Assembly (NCBI GenBank): GCA_029378245.1
Contig: JARKIF010000196.1
Span: 1 to 55,637 of the forward strand
DNA: 55,637 nt
DNA from: Roridomyces roridus
Lineage: Eukaryota > Basidiomycota > Agaricomycetes > Agaricales > Mycenaceae
Direction of reading: 5' to 3'
The notes beneath the pieces are model-generated. The model had not been told where the DNA came from. It saw nothing but the letters and a program-made list of their open reading frames with translations, and made no database searches. Position numbers and translations under genes: made by a program. Numbering within the stretch: the stretch's first letter is position 1; each line of letters starts with the position of its first letter. Of the stretch, positions 1-11,836 are shown in pieces.

Positions 1-755
1 GACGGTCGGGGGATAGTAGGCTGGGAGGAAGCCACCGTCTTGACCGTTTTGGCAGGCCTTGTAGGAGAGGCTCTGCCTTTGCTGGAAGAGGACGGCGTGG
101 GCTTGGTCTTGGCAGAATCTGCGGCTGGGCTAGCGGCATTGAGAACCTTGAACGCAGCTCGTTGAGGAAGAGGGCTAATTGGCCGCATGGACCGCTCCTG
201 GGGAGATTCCTTGGAGGGTCGTCGAGCAGGGGATTCTTCCTCGTCTTTTTCGTCATCCGAAGTGCTCAGACGACGCCGAATGCCGGCTCTGGCGGGGGAT
301 GGGGGTTTCGCAGGGTCCCCTACGATGGACTTTGGGCGATATTTGGGAAGAGCTGATACTCCCGTCCGGGGTCTCAGTGAGGCAGAGCGAACAACCGTCG
401 CACCAGTGGCGTCTGCAGGTTTCGTGGGCTGCTCGTCTAGAGACAGTTTGGCTGTTGCAACCGACAATGACCTCCGGCTCTGGGTGATCGTTTTGGAGTC
501 TGGAGTCATCGTGCGACGCGGTGGCCTGGTCAAGTCGCCCATTGACGCGCGAGGCGCCGAAGGCTTCGCGCTGACAGTCGCACTAAGACGACGAGAACTG
601 GCGTCCTTCGCGCCCTTCTTGGTGCCCTTCTCCTCTCGTGAATCTTTATTGATTACGTCTACCAGAGCCTTGCCCGCGAGACCTAGCGATTGACGGATAG
701 AACTCCTAGTGCTAGGTTTGGACGGAGTGCTGCTGGAACCGGGTTGGGCGGGCAT
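1..755 (-). CDS. Ser/Pro-rich basic protein, 5' part only (partial)
   Basis: An open frame starts at the ATG at 755 and stays open to base 1 (251 codons), so the gene continues past the left edge. I see no intron inside. It begins MPAQPGSSSTPSKPSTRSS and is rich in Ser, Pro, Lys and Arg throughout, with SP/TP and RRxS-like sites (for example RRLSATVS, RRRLSTSDDEKDEEE). It looks like a disordered phosphoprotein, perhaps nuclear or cytoskeletal. I recognise no folded domain and cannot name it. Codon use and frame conservation support a real gene; alternative frames here are shadows. Its start lies 184 bp downstream of the ALG10 stop on the same strand. Confidence 0.6.
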   Translation of the reverse strand, partial: MPAQPGSSSTPSKPSTRSSIRQSLGLAGKALVDVINKDSREEKGTKKGAKDASSRRLSATVSAKPSAPRASMGDLTRPPRRTMTPDSKTITQSRRSLSVATAKLSLDEQPTKPADATGATVVRSASLRPRTGVSALPKYRPKSIVGDPAKPPSPARAGIRRRLSTSDDEKDEEESPARRPSKESPQERSMRPISPLPQRAAFKVLNAASPAADSAKTKPTPSSSSKGRASPTRPAKTVKTVASSQPTIPRP

Positions 756-938
756 GGTGAAGGGAAGGGAAGGAAGTGGTCGAGAACAACTGCTGGCTGT
801 GGTCGTCCCGCGATCTCGACGTATGGGCTCTCAAAGGAGCCTCAACAGTGGTCAAGTTGAAAATGGATGTTGGTTGTGATCTTACGGCATTGGGCGCGGA
901 GGCAGTTGTGATCCAGCCAAACATTGAATTGCTAACAG

Positions 939-2705
939 CTACCACATGAAGCGTCCTACACCCTCGCGGGGCATGTACAGAAATACCCACATCGTCGCCG
1001 CGTTGATAGCAGCATACCACGAACCCTCGATGGCGAGTGACCAAGCAGGAACGTCAGACACTTGGGCCCTCAACAGAATGTAAGGGATGAGGAAGTACCG
1101 AGGCTCTAGAAGAGGTGTGGGAAGTAGGGTAGGAAGAATGAATACGGGTAGCAGGATCGTCTGAAGCATCGTCTGCTTTACACCTATAATTCGCACACGT
1201 CATGGGCAGCACTTGGGCGTTTAGCGCATTGCACTCACCGACACGAAGAAACCACGCCCAACCACAGGCGATGTAGATCGGAACAAGGAGGTAAGGAGCA
1301 GGGTTGCGCATGTACACGCGGTGCCAGACGTAAAACGTGTAATGGCGGTTGTCGGAGAGCAGGAAGGGATGGTGAATTCTAGGAAGGAACGTCAAGCAAG
1401 GATCTCACAAGAACAGGAAGAACCACAAACGTATAAAGATGTACAGTAGCTCCCATAATTAATGTAATCAATGTGGTCGCGAGGATGCGTCTAGAGATGC
1501 GCGTCAGCTCGAAGCGTTAATGGTAAATTATTTGTACAATTTACCACCGAACATTCTTTGCCATATATCGCCAACGAGCCCAACAACACCTCCTTCTCCG
1601 CTGATAAGGACCGGCCATCCAAAGGCCGTGGAGAAGGCGATGAAATAGTACAGTTGCGGGACATGGAGGACCGGAATGTGATTCGACTTGTCACCTGAAA
1701 GAAAGTCTGAGGTTCGGGGTTTGAAAACGCGAAATTCCTTACCCAGCACGATTCCCCCATTCCATACAACGAAAGCACCGAATAAACCGACCACTAGAGC
1801 ATACGGTGCAAATGGCGGGAGAATGTCCAGTATGACTGAAGGCAGACTCTGAACGGCCAGCACCAAGTCGCCTGCAGGGGCCAATGAGTGTCCGGAACGT
1901 ACTCGAGTATTCATATGTACCCAGACTCGCGGTCAGGGCCGGAGGATCATGCAGCCGGCCAACTGGCTTTGCACCGGGCAACGGACGTCTAAACTGCAGG
2001 TACAGGAGTTGGCTCAATGCATACGCATAGAGAACCCAGATCACATTCGTTTGTCGGAATGTGCAGCTTATTAAACCTAACTAGCATCATTCAGCGCTCG
2101 TTGCACGAGGTGCGGCAAAGAGACATACCAAACCAGCCAACCAATGGTCATTTTGCATTGCAGCAACAACCGTGCCGACCACAAATAGCAGACTCGGGAC
2201 TTCGGTGTAGTACAGGAATCCAAAGAACCACGCTATAGGAAAAGCAGAGACCACAATGGCGTCGAGATTTGGCGCGAGTATTTGAGATGGCGGTCGTTCC
2301 CGTTGATAGAAACACAGCAAGCGTGTTAGGACGAGGGGAAGTGCGAGCAGCGGAAGAAGAGTGGTCAGCCGCAACATTGGAACATTGCATTTTAGCATGA
2401 AAGCTTGTTTCAGAACAAAGCTCATAAGATAGCTATAAACGCGTGAATTAGACATTGGTTGAAGACGGAATCCACGCACAGTCCCGGGGGAGTTGTAATC
2501 TTTGGATCCCAGACGTCAAATTCGCCTCTGCAATACGCCTGGGCCTGGGGAATGTGGAAGGGCTCATCCTAGTTGCCAGCGCGTCAACACGGCGCGTCTC
2601 GGTCAGAACGCCTGGTACCATGTATGGGTCCGGAACGACCGAATTGAATTCCTTCAAGAGAGAAATGCAAATGCCAACGAATCCAGCGTAAGCTGCTACC
2701 GCCAT
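939..2705 (-). CDS. ALG10: Dolichyl-P-Glc:Glc2Man9GlcNAc2-PP-dolichol alpha-1,2-glucosyltransferase
   Basis: This ER multi-pass enzyme adds the terminal alpha-1,2-glucose to the dolichol-linked oligosaccharide before transfer to protein. Motifs typical of ALG10/DIE2 appear in order across several exons: NSVVPDPYM joined to [13 protein letters not shown] (intron about 2569-2618), [59 protein letters not shown], and the C-terminal [15 protein letters not shown] ending in RFMW. At least seven short introns are needed. The join near 1510-1555 uses GTACAA...CTAG, and the one near 1385-1420 uses a GTTTGT donor; both are chosen by frame. Start is the ATG at 2705 ([11 protein letters not shown]), followed directly by the first hydrophobic segment. 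The next gene upstream is the small secreted protein on the same strand. Confidence 0.9.
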
Positions 2706-2782
2706 TATGGGAAGAGAGAGGCTCGGAGATGGTGGCCGATGGCATCAAATTGATCCAAGAACGAAATACAACATTTTTCTAC

Positions 2783-3430
2783 TCAATCCGACTCCTCCCA
2801 CTGAATTTTAGCAAAGAAACTGCTGTTCGAGTTGTTGCGTCGAACAACGTCAGAATCAGAGTCGACTTCTCTCCTGCGGTCAAATTAGCACTCGTTAGAA
2901 GACTGCGAGCGATCTACCTTTCCCACTGCTGGTATTGAGGGACGTCGAGCACGAACTTTACGTCCCTAGAACCTGGTGAGAAGAGGGCGACGAAAGTATA
3001 AGATGTTTACCGAGGTAGGGCGGTAGCTCGAGGGAAAGAAGGGTCGTTGTTGCGACTACGTGTGGCTTAGAGTGCGGAAAGATGTACAAAGAGGAGTTGC
3101 ATACCGTTTCCGATCCTCCCATTGGTCTTGCGCGAATATGCTGGTCGTGGTGTCTGCGGGAGCGGGCTGGTCTCTGCGTGCGTACGCGTCTTGTCGGGTT
3201 TCGGGGGCATGAGTCGACTCAGATCCTTGACCAGCTCTGTTGTTGTTGTTCAAACATGTACACGAATTGAATGCGAAGAAAGCCTACTGCGTTGGTGATG
3301 CTTGCGAAGCGTCAACGTCCACGGACGACAGAGGAGGAGACTACTCACGAAAGGTAGTAGAAAAGGGGAGCGCGACAGTAAAGCCGGCAAAGAGGATGAA
3401 GAACAACTTGAAGACAGTGACGCCAGGCAT
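2783..3430 (-). CDS. Small secreted protein, unknown function
   Basis: The gene has five exons: 3430-3349, 3236-3105, 3055-3011, 2972-2918 and 2873-2783. Together they give a 134-residue protein; all phases agree and all borders are GT-AG. Residues 1-20 form a clear signal peptide or anchor (MPGVTVFKLFFILFAGFTVA). The rest is hydrophilic, Pro- and Arg-rich in the middle, with dibasic RR pairs at about 105-106 and 116-117, an NNSNSS potential glycosylation patch and an acidic C-terminus (WEESD). No known domain is visible. It is divergently arranged with the UstYa-like gene, 581 bp away. It could be an ordinary secreted protein; the dibasic sites and the neighbour make a processed peptide precursor an open possibility, but nothing proves it. 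Confidence 0.65.
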
Positions 3431-4011
3431 GGTAAGTGGGACAACAGAAATTCGGCAAGGGATGCTTTTTATTCGCAACGGCCAGGTGAGCTCCTTCGCT
3501 TGAGAAGCAGTGCGATCGCTTCGAGATGGCGAGACTCGTAAACGAGGCGTCGATTCCGCAAAAAAAGATAATAGATGGGCCGCGGCGGCGGAGACCAGTG
3601 CGATATACAACTGAATAGCGCTAATCGAACCCGAGTACCACCCGAGCAATCCCAGAGCTTAATTGTTGAAAACATGGGCGGATGAGAGGAAGTCGGAAGG
3701 AAGGAAAGGAAGGAATGAATACACGGCACGGTCACGCTCAAAGAAGCCAAACACGCCTCATCACTTTCAGCTCTTGTGCTGCTCTCCTTCGCTTTCATCT
3801 CGCTTCTTCACAGCCCCGCTGGATCCACATCCGTACGATACGGTCCGATTGCCATTCCTAATTTTCGGTGCGGTTCTTTTAGGCTTCACAGATTTCCGCG
3901 GTAGTTTCTCTTGCTGCTCCAAAGAAGAATTCTGGAGCTTCGATTATGCCTCGCGGCGCGGCGGCCCACTTCGACTCATTTCAGGAGCCGTCTTGACTTT
4001 GCCATACCTTG
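3431..4011. other. Divergent intergenic region between secreted protein and UstYa-like gene
   Basis: This stretch has no convincing gene. Short open stretches on both strands lack conserved motifs and plausible starts. It contains a purine-rich tract (ggaaggaaaggaaggaatg near 3700) and must hold both promoters and 5' leaders. I see no clear TATA box placed for either gene. Confidence 0.5.
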
Positions 4012-4913
4012 ATGAAGTACCAAGCTCTCAGACACACTCCGCAGCTCCAATTTCATGTTTCTTTGCAACTCGCATGCCTTTTGTCCATCCTGGCAGTCGT
4101 CTCCGTCCTGTTGAATCTCGCAACGCTCTACATCTGGGTCTGTTTGAATGCTGCTTCCAACCCGCTCTTTCCGCAGGCGGTATATTGTTTGTCGGGCCTC
4201 TGTCCCCCATTTTCGTTCATTGACTTTGGCCAGCGCCAGCCCAGGATGTGCTACGATACAACGCGGTCAAGTTTCACAGCGGATTTGGGTCCGACGTGGA
4301 GATATACGACCAACCTCCGTCGGACCAAGTCGACAAGGCTTGGGAGGGCCTCTATGAGTGTAGGTCGACCCAAACGCAGCTTCCCTGATTCATCCAACTG
4401 TTCATCTAGTCGCTTACTCGAAAATTCCGCGACATCAGGCGTTACTTCTGGTCAACAAGACCTACCCGATTCTAGGCGACAGCCCTTCAACATACATGCT
4501 AGCTTTAGACGTCTTTCACGAACTTCACTGTCTGGTGAGTTGCGTGCACAAGCTTCTTGAACGCATCTCATTGTTCAGGACGAGATACGCAAGGCCATGT
4601 ACCAATACTACTACCCTCCTTCGCCCGAAGGCATCAATTCTACTCACATGCGTCACTGTCTGTCGAGCTTGAGACAGTCGATAATGTGTTCGTCTGATAT
4701 ATCACCAGTCGTAAGTCCGTGTGCGAGTTTGTCCAACTCCTGACCGAGTTTCTCTGTCAGGTCTGGCAGTGGTCTGAAAAATCTCATGCGGCCAAGGAAA
4801 GAGCGGATGTTTTGCACACTTGTCGAGATTTTTCGCTGATCCAGCAATGGAGCCGGGAGCACTTCGCGGGGCCTATGCAGAATATGTCGATTTTTATTCC
4901 GGACGATATCTAG
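4012..4913 (+). CDS. UstYa-family (DUF3328) membrane oxidase
   Basis: There are five exons: 4012-4186, 4234-4359, 4410-4534, 4579-4710 and 4761-4913. They give 236 residues with all phases consistent. One transmembrane helix lies at about residues 18-45 after a short cytosolic tail. A YSPAQDVLRY region follows, and then the two HxxHC motifs that define the family: HELHC (137-141) and HMRHC (165-169), followed by LSSLRQSIMC. A final HTCRD (205-209) is also typical. Known members such as UstYa/UstYb help oxidise and cyclise ribosomal peptides (ustiloxin, dikaritins), but many basidiomycete copies have no assigned substrate. The start is the first ATG in frame before the helix. It lies convergent to the GNAT gene and divergent from a small secreted protein. 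The family call is firm; the substrate is unknown. Confidence 0.9.
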
Positions 4914-5171
4914 TCCAATTTTGAATCCGATTCTTACGGACTACTCTCTGCCTTGCGGCCCTTGCCCGCCCTAATCGGCAGGCTCGTTGGCCGACCTAGT
5001 CAGATGACTGTTCATGAAAGCCAATGCGTCTGCACCAGAGAATTAGTCGAAAACGAGGCTGATCGAGTTGGCCGAATTTGGAGAGTCTCGGCAACCAGCC
5101 GGCCCGGCGCGATTGCATTGAATCCTTTCCACTTGCCCTTATCTCTCTGCTGAAATAAATGCGATTATGGC

Positions 5172-6065
5172 CTACTTTCTACTGGACAGAACGAAAACCG
5201 GAAACTCTCCGAAGGGCCCCGACATGATGGTCTTCCCTCTAACCTCAAAGCCCATGTGCCGATAAATATTGACCTGCATTTCTTTGAGAGACTTGGACTT
5301 TACCTGCCAAGGGAACGACGCACATTCAACTCGTTGGTTGCAGCAAGGGTGATTTCGGCGTCGTGGGCTCGAATAGCATCGATGATGGCTCTCGCCACCC
5401 CTCGTCGTCGGTACCCTTGCGCATCAACTGCCAACAAGCTGAGATACCAAGAATCGAGCTTTCCCCGGGGTCCAAGGAGTTCTTCTGTCAGTTTCGCAAA
5501 CTCTGGACCGTACTAAGCACCCAAGAATCAGAATGCGGCGCGCCAGAGGCGTCAAGTCGCTTGCCACTGTTCTGTGCCAGTCCTGCCCCTCGGGCGACAA
5601 CTTGGAGATGAAGACACGCAGATGGCGTTTCTGCTCCTCCCTGAGATATTATTCAGGGACAGGCAGCCGCCAGGAAAAGTATAATCAACTGACGTGCTGA
5701 AAGGCTCGGCGCCAGGAGGCCACCACAAGGCCATGCCTCGGATCACGTTGCCGTCATTGCCCGCCTCTGTCGCAACACAGATCTTGCCGCCGAGTGCTCC
5801 AGCTCGCAAACTTGCGCAGAAAAAGTCGTTCAAGAGGCCTACGTCGCCACCAGCCAGAGTCTTGACAGAGATTTCTTCTTTACGACCAAGTCAAGTCGGG
5901 TTTATCGTGATCCAGCCGCGGAGAGCACCTTGATTGTACGCTCTCAAACAAAGTTTGACCATCTCGTCGATTTCTGTGCCTGAGACAATTGAGGAGGAGG
6001 CAGCTACCTCTGCTTGGAGACTGCATACCGCTAGGATTTTCCAGCATGTGGATGGCAAAGGACAT
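5172..6065 (-). CDS. GNAT-family N-acetyltransferase
   Basis: Six exons (6065-6029, 5979-5929, 5877-5694, 5640-5568, 5512-5324, 5273-5172) join in frame to 211 residues. The N-terminus MSFAIHMLENPSG runs into TEIDEMVKLCLRAY. Next come LAGGDVGLLNDFF, the hydrophobic strand MALWWPPGAEPF, and the acetyl-CoA site QGYRRRGVARAIID, which fits the R/Q-x-x-G-x-G/A motif A. The typical ending TNELNVNIYRHMGFEV follows. This is the common fungal cytosolic GNAT layout; the substrate cannot be told from sequence. The ATG at 6065 is preferred over 6103 because it gives a proper 49-nt first intron and a better N-terminus. It is convergent with the UstYa-like gene (258 bp between stops), so any functional link is only by neighbourhood. 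Confidence 0.85.
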
Positions 6066-6239
6066 GGTTGAAACGGGAATGGAAAGTAACTAATCGGCGC
6101 CACATGAAGATTAGAAGCTTGCAGTCAGGACAGTTCGGATTCCTAACCGAACCGAGAAGCTTCGAGGCGTGCACCGGCAGCGGCAGCACTTAAGTGCTTC
6201 ATCAGCTTTCATCCTCCTTTCAATTCCACAACCTCCACC

Positions 6240-7593
6240 ATGGACCGCGTCCTCGACACTCCTGCGCAGTTGGAGTTCGAGAGGGCATTTTACGTCGGCA
6301 GCTACATTACTGGCATCCTTTACGGTAATTCCCTCCACCCGCCCTCCCGTCCTTGCCTCATGTTTCTCTTCGACAGGCGTGCAGCTTTTTATGTTCTTCT
6401 TGTCCAACTACTATCTGCTCTCCTTGTCCTCGGAATCGCGCAGAGAATCCCTTTTCTACATCGTCTATGGCAGCGTCATGCTTTTCCTGTGGACCATCGC
6501 GTCCGCCGCCAACGCCGAGTTTGGGCTGCTTGCTTGGGTTGATCACCGTGACGTCGAGGGAGGACCAGCTCAATATATTCATGATAATCTGGCTGCATGG
6601 TACAACACTCTCGGTCAGTAACCACTCGCAGGAAAGGTTTTTTACTCATTTTTCCCCCAGGTACCGTCGCCGGAATCTGTATGAACTTCTTGGCAGACGG
6701 CCTTCTGGTATCGTTTTTCTCGTTGAATCTTCGCGCCGTTGGCTCACTTTCTTGCAGCTCTATCGTTGCTATATCATCTGGGGCTCGACGAAGAAAATTA
6801 TCGCCTTTCCGGTGCTCATCTACTTTGGGGCGATGGGTACGCACTTTTGTCTTTCTTTTTCAACGCCTGCCAACACCACTGCCCAGCCATGTCCATCATC
6901 CTGATATACGAGAGTGCCCTCCCGGGCGCCAGCTTCTTCAAGGGAACGTCGTTGGACTTTGGAGTCCCTTATTTCTGGATGACCATTAGCCTCAACATCA
7001 TCACCACTTCCCTCATCTGTGGTCGCCTTCTCGCCGTCCGTAACAGAGTCCGCGCGATTCTCGGGGAGCAGCACTGCACTACTTACACTGGTAACTCTGT
7101 CTACGCCTCCGTTCTATCCTTGCTAACGGTATATAGGTGTCGTCGCAGTCCTGCTCGAGTCTGCCCTTCCATCCACGGTCCTTGGCATAATATATGCAAG
7201 CTCTCGCCTCTTTTCACTCTTATAATCACTCACTCTGGCCGATAGGTGATCTCATACGCCCGCAACTCTCCCTACTCTTTCGCATTCCTCCAAATATGGG
7301 CAGATTTCTACGTGCGTCCCCTGCTCGTTCCTCAGAACCCCCTTAACTGCTTCTAGGCTCTTATGCCACAAATCATCATCTTGCGTGTCGCCATGGGAAA
7401 AGCATGGTCCAAAGCCACCGTAGCGTCCGTTTCCGTCCTGGTCTTTGATCACCGCACTGAGAAGGGGAAACTCAATGGCAGCGGCGATTTGGAACTCGAT
7501 TTGACGGCGATGCAGGGGACTAGCCTTGCTACGGACACTACCACGGTCGATTCCCGTCCGCGGTCGGACAAAATACTCGCCATCGCAGTCTAG
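6240..7593 (+). CDS. Seven-helix membrane protein, fungal, function unknown
   Basis: There are eight exons: 6240-6324, 6377-6613, 6661-6707, 6758-6836, 6887-7090, 7137-7195, 7246-7311 and 7357-7593. They give 337 residues, with total length and phases consistent. About seven hydrophobic segments are visible, for example VQLFMFFLSNYYLL, MLFLWTIASAAN, YFWMTISLNIITTSLI and VVAVLLESALPSTVL. A Ser/Thr/Asp-rich cytosolic tail follows. The layout resembles the large agaric family of uncharacterised 7-TM proteins. The start ATG has a good CACC context. The intron at 7196-7245 has a GC donor (GCAAGC) and AG acceptor; with it, the reading frame continues. It is divergent from the GNAT gene with 174 bp between start codons. 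No ligand or pathway can be assigned. Confidence 0.8.
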
Positions 7594-7813
7594 AAGATGA
7601 TACTTTATTTTTGCTACCACCAAGCGGTTTTTGGCCGCACCCGATTTACTAAGCTTATATGATATCTACTCTTGCCAATATCTTTTTTGATATATATACG
7701 CTGCTTAGCTTCCTTGCGATTAATCGACCAGTTTTTGAACCCCATTCCACAATTGCATACAATGAAACTAGGGATACACAACGTACAAGCAAGATGTAGA
7801 GAAATAAATCGAC

Positions 7814-10800
7814 TCAGTAGAGTTCCTGCGCTTCTATGCACGCGTCGAAAAGACATCCAAAGTTGTCTGTGGGGCCGGCCTGCTCTAATCGGTCCGACAC
7901 GGCTTTGGAGATCACAGCTTGACTGACGAAAGAGATCAGAAGCAAGCTAGAGCATGGGATTGGATAGACATACTCGATCTCGCCATATACAACCTCGACT
8001 TCAAGTTGTACAGAACCAATAGAAGTAGGCCACCGAGAAAAGGTGTCCGGGGAAAAGATAAAATAGATGAAGGCTTTGGCTTTGAGATCACGATACACCA
8101 TAATAGTTTTGGCACGGAACCCGCGTTTGTCTTTCAGGACTTGGATTTCAACGGGGTATTTGATCGTCACCTGCAGTAGCTGCGTTCTCAGCTGCTCGCA
8201 GGAAGACCAATAGTCGGCAAGAGAGGACACGATCTGAGAGAAAGTAAGCAGATGAAGGAACTGAGCATGCTCATACTGACCTGACGCGTCGTGACCCCCG
8301 AACCACGCGGTATACACCTTCCAGCATTTTCCAGCAAGAACTTGCTGAGTGCAGGAAAGTCGTCGGGCAGACTACGAGACGATTGCACCCGTGAGATGCC
8401 GATTTCGGCACTGGTCGGCGCGAAATTTCGACATGGGATGGATATCCTGTACTGCGACGCATATTCGTATTCAAACAGCTCCGCTGTGACCTTGGTAGGA
8501 CGGAACATATGCAGATCTTGCAGGGTTTCGAGCTCCTCTGTCGTACCGAATTGAGTAAACGCAGAATCGCAAAGGAAAGCAATTTACCCTTGAGCCGGGA
8601 GAGCTCAGCATGTGTACTGCTCTTCTGGATGCGTAGCATCCTGTTCGCGTCGGCAATGGCCGCCTTGGCCTGGCGCTTCTCGAGTTCCAGCTCTTCTAGT
8701 CGTTCCTGTAACCACTGGAGCTGGGAGTTGCTTTCGGCGACCTCTGCCTGAAGAGCTTCCACCTCAACACTAGTTAGGGAGTTAGCGGTCGGCCCACATG
8801 AGAGCGAATAAACACCTACTTTTGCTCAGCGATCGACGCCTTCAATTCATTCAGGTAATCTTGGTCGCTTCCTTCGATTTCGGCCACCTCCGCTTGCTCC
8901 TGCTCTAGTTCGCGCATGACCTCTTCATATTCGCGTTCCAACGCAGGTAGAATTTGGTCCGGCATCGCCTTGAGCTGTTCGAGAACGCGTGCATCCTGGA
9001 CTGCAATGAGCAACAAAGGTAGAAAAAAAGGAAAGACGGACTTCATGCAACGCTTCAAGACCTTTATCCGCCGTCTCCCGCAGTCCCTCGATCCAACGGA
9101 GCTTCCAATCGTACCAGTCGGACTTGGCCAGACCTCGGGCATTCGTCCGGATCAAGTTCAATTGATGCTACTGAGATAAGCTGCGATCAAACACCACACA
9201 AACAATAACTCACAAGTAGCTCAGCCTGGCCTTCCTCATCCGCACGAATGTACTCGGTAAACAACTCGGGCGTCATCTTGAGTGCTTCTTCCTCCGCTTG
9301 AGCAAACACGGCCTTGCTCTGGTCCATCCACCCTTGCAGGTCGTTCGATACCGCAGAGTATAGAACCAGCTCGGGAACGTTGATGGACATGGCGATCGCA
9401 TACTCGGACAACGGAATCTCAGCGGGTGGTCGAGGTTGCCGAGAAGGCTGGTGGACGGATCGGCGAGGCGCGTCAAGTTCATCCATGAACTTGATCCCTG
9501 TTATGTCGAAGAATTGCTCAATAGATATGGGGGCCTGTACACAAGAATAAGCGGAAGTATGAATGAGAAAGAGTACAATTTACCGGCTCATCGGCAGGGA
9601 AATCTGCTTCTTGGGCAGCATCTCTCCATTGTGCCGTCGGGTCCACATCCTCATCCATTTGCATAGGACTCTCACCAAACTCGCCCGCGGTATTCAGCAT
9701 GCTCGAAAGATCAACCACTTTGGAAGGGGAGATCGAGTCAGCAGTATGGGGGCGAGGAGACCCCGGGGCTGGAGACCCTCTTGACGGAGTGGGCGAAGCA
9801 GCTGCTTGACGCTCCGCCTCCCGGGAACAGGCAGGGTCATCCTGCTTGCCCTTCATCAGCGGCTTCGGCACACTATTCCGGTCAAACCGTGTCCAAGCTT
9901 CCGTAGGCGCAGAACCCATGCTCGCTCGTACAGCCGCCTTCTTCTTGGGGGAAGTTTTACTTGTCGAGGCGGTGGGAACCATCTCGGTGTCGGGTTCGTC
10001 CGGAGGTGCAGTGCCTAATCCAGCAGCCATACTTTTCCTGCGAGAAAAGTATCCTGATGGACGCCGCAACCCCGAAGGTTGTCGCGGGACCGGAATACTG
10101 GATGAAGACGCTTGTGCCGCCAAGAAAGGTGCCTTTTTGCTGGGGGACAACGGCTTCGCCTTCGGGATATCTGCCGGCGGTGTTGACGGTCGAGTCTCCG
10201 CGGTGGTGGGGTTCGTGGTCCACTTGCCTGCCAGTGCCAATCGTTTAGCAGGAGATGGCCGCTCGGCGTCAGGATCTGGATCGGTTGACCGCGGTCGCTT
10301 ATTGGGCGGAGGCGGGGTATTGACCTCTGAAGGTCTCTTGGGCGTCGGCCGTGCGACGGGAGGCGCAAATGCCGCGGAGAATGTGGGTTTGAGCTTGGAT
10401 GGAGATTTTGGGGCAGTAGGGGTAGTGGGCTGTTTCGCTGGCGAGGGGGGTCGAAAAACGGAGGGACGAGGAGGTTCAGGTTCGGGTGCCTTGCCTCGAG
10501 GCTGTAGTTGCACCGGGGTGGATTGTGCAGGGAGGGGAATAATCGAGCCGTAGATTTCAGACTCGTCCATGGTAGAATCGGGTTGTCCCATGCTCATCCG
10601 TACTCCTTCTCCCGCTACACTCACGCGTCCCAAAACGCGACTGAGATTCATGGTCCGGTCGCCATTGTCGACATCGTCGAAGCTCTCATCTGTGCTGGAG
10701 AACGTCTCATCACCATTCTGCATCGGAAGCTGCGCAGCACCAGATGCCTGGGCATCCCCAAGGCGAGCAACCGGGACGTACTCGTCATCGGACGATGGCT

Positions 10801-11836
10801 GGGGTTCCTCGTACGGCACGTCGCCCGAGTGCGTCATTCTCCGTAAAGCCATCCATGTTTCGTCTTCGTGGGCCGGTGGACGAAGGGATTTATTTAAAGG
10901 GATGGTAAACTCTGTATGTGGCTGCTCCGACTGTTCGGAGCTGAAAGACTGCGACTGGTCGGTGAACGATTGAGACTGGTCTGCGTCGGTGGCAGGAGGA
11001 GCAGCCGAGATCTGCGCAAGTGGCTTGCGGACACCACCGAGGGAGACTGGTCGCTTCTTGATGAAATCAAGGTCCAGGGCCTCGGTCATGTCCATGTCCA
11101 TATCTTCATCCATGTCCATACTCTCGTCCACCAGGGCAGAATCGCCTGCCTCAGCAAACAGGAACGCGTCGGAGGCGGTCGCGGTCAAATCCATGTCGCT
11201 GCCCATGGACTGGCGGATGGAACTACGGCGACGGTTACGCGCTGAGGCGCCAGGGTACGCGTTTTCGTCGTTGGGTACGGTCGACCTCGGTGCTCCATCT
11301 TCCTCCGCATCGGAAGATGCAATTGGGGACGACTGAGGAGAAGCGGTGGAGTTGGTGTTGTCCTCTTTGGTCACACGGTCGATCAGACGAACACAGGCCG
11401 TGCTCGCGAAACTGACGCGTCGGCCAAGCGACTTGCGTGAAGGATTGTCGTGTACTTGTGTCTGAAAGTCTGTCGTGGTTACATCCATAGATTGAGCGCC
11501 GTTGGTAGTCTGCGTTCCGTTGATATCCTCTGTTGCTGGAGAGGAAGTGGGGGGTAGTTGTTCTGATGGTGGCAAGCCCTGCTCTGGCTCATCATTCAAG
11601 AAATTGGTTGTAGATTTGAGAATGCTCTTGCGCGGGGCCTGTGGCGATGGTGTAAGAGTAATATAACCCGCGATAAGATCAAGACGCACGGCGAGCCTCC
11701 TGGCCTTTGCCCTGGGGCTGAGAACATCGCCGGAGACGATGCTATGTGCCCTCCGCTTGCCTAGTTGAAGTCCCGTCGGCCTGTTCTGGTTGGTGCCCGC
11801 GATGGACTTGCGGCGATTAGAGTGTTCTCTGACCAT
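7814..11836 (-). CDS. SPC7: Kinetochore scaffold protein Spc7/Spc105/KNL1
   Basis: This is a 1227-residue protein in eight exons: 11836-11690, 11638-9584, 9534-9214, 9167-9042, 8995-8820, 8769-8588, 8537-8281 and 8233-7814. KNL1 recruits PP1 and Bub proteins to kinetochores and binds Mis12. The N-terminus has both PP1-docking motifs, SILK (APRKSILKS) and RVSF (GRRVSFAS). MELT-like repeats follow (MDLTATASD, MDMTEALDL, MDVTTTDF). After a long disordered Pro/Ser region comes the conserved IEQFFDITGIKFMD box, then a coiled coil rich in Glu/Gln (LEREYEEVMRELEQEQ), then the C-terminal RWD region. The first intron (11639-11689) is 51 nt with no stop, so it reads through in frame. Start is the ATG at 11836; the upstream codons of that frame lack an ATG. 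It is head to head with kinesin-6. Confidence 0.92.

Noticed and set aside
3341..3649. 102-codon minus-strand frame beginning MLGWYSGS, with some hydrophobic stretches
   Set aside because: It includes the first exon of the secreted protein but reads through from its 5' leader; signal peptide and phases support a start at 3430 instead.
9846..10553. 235-codon open frame on the plus strand
   Set aside because: It is antisense to the Pro/Ser-rich part of SPC7; composition is Gly/Val/Arg-rich shadow sequence with no motif.
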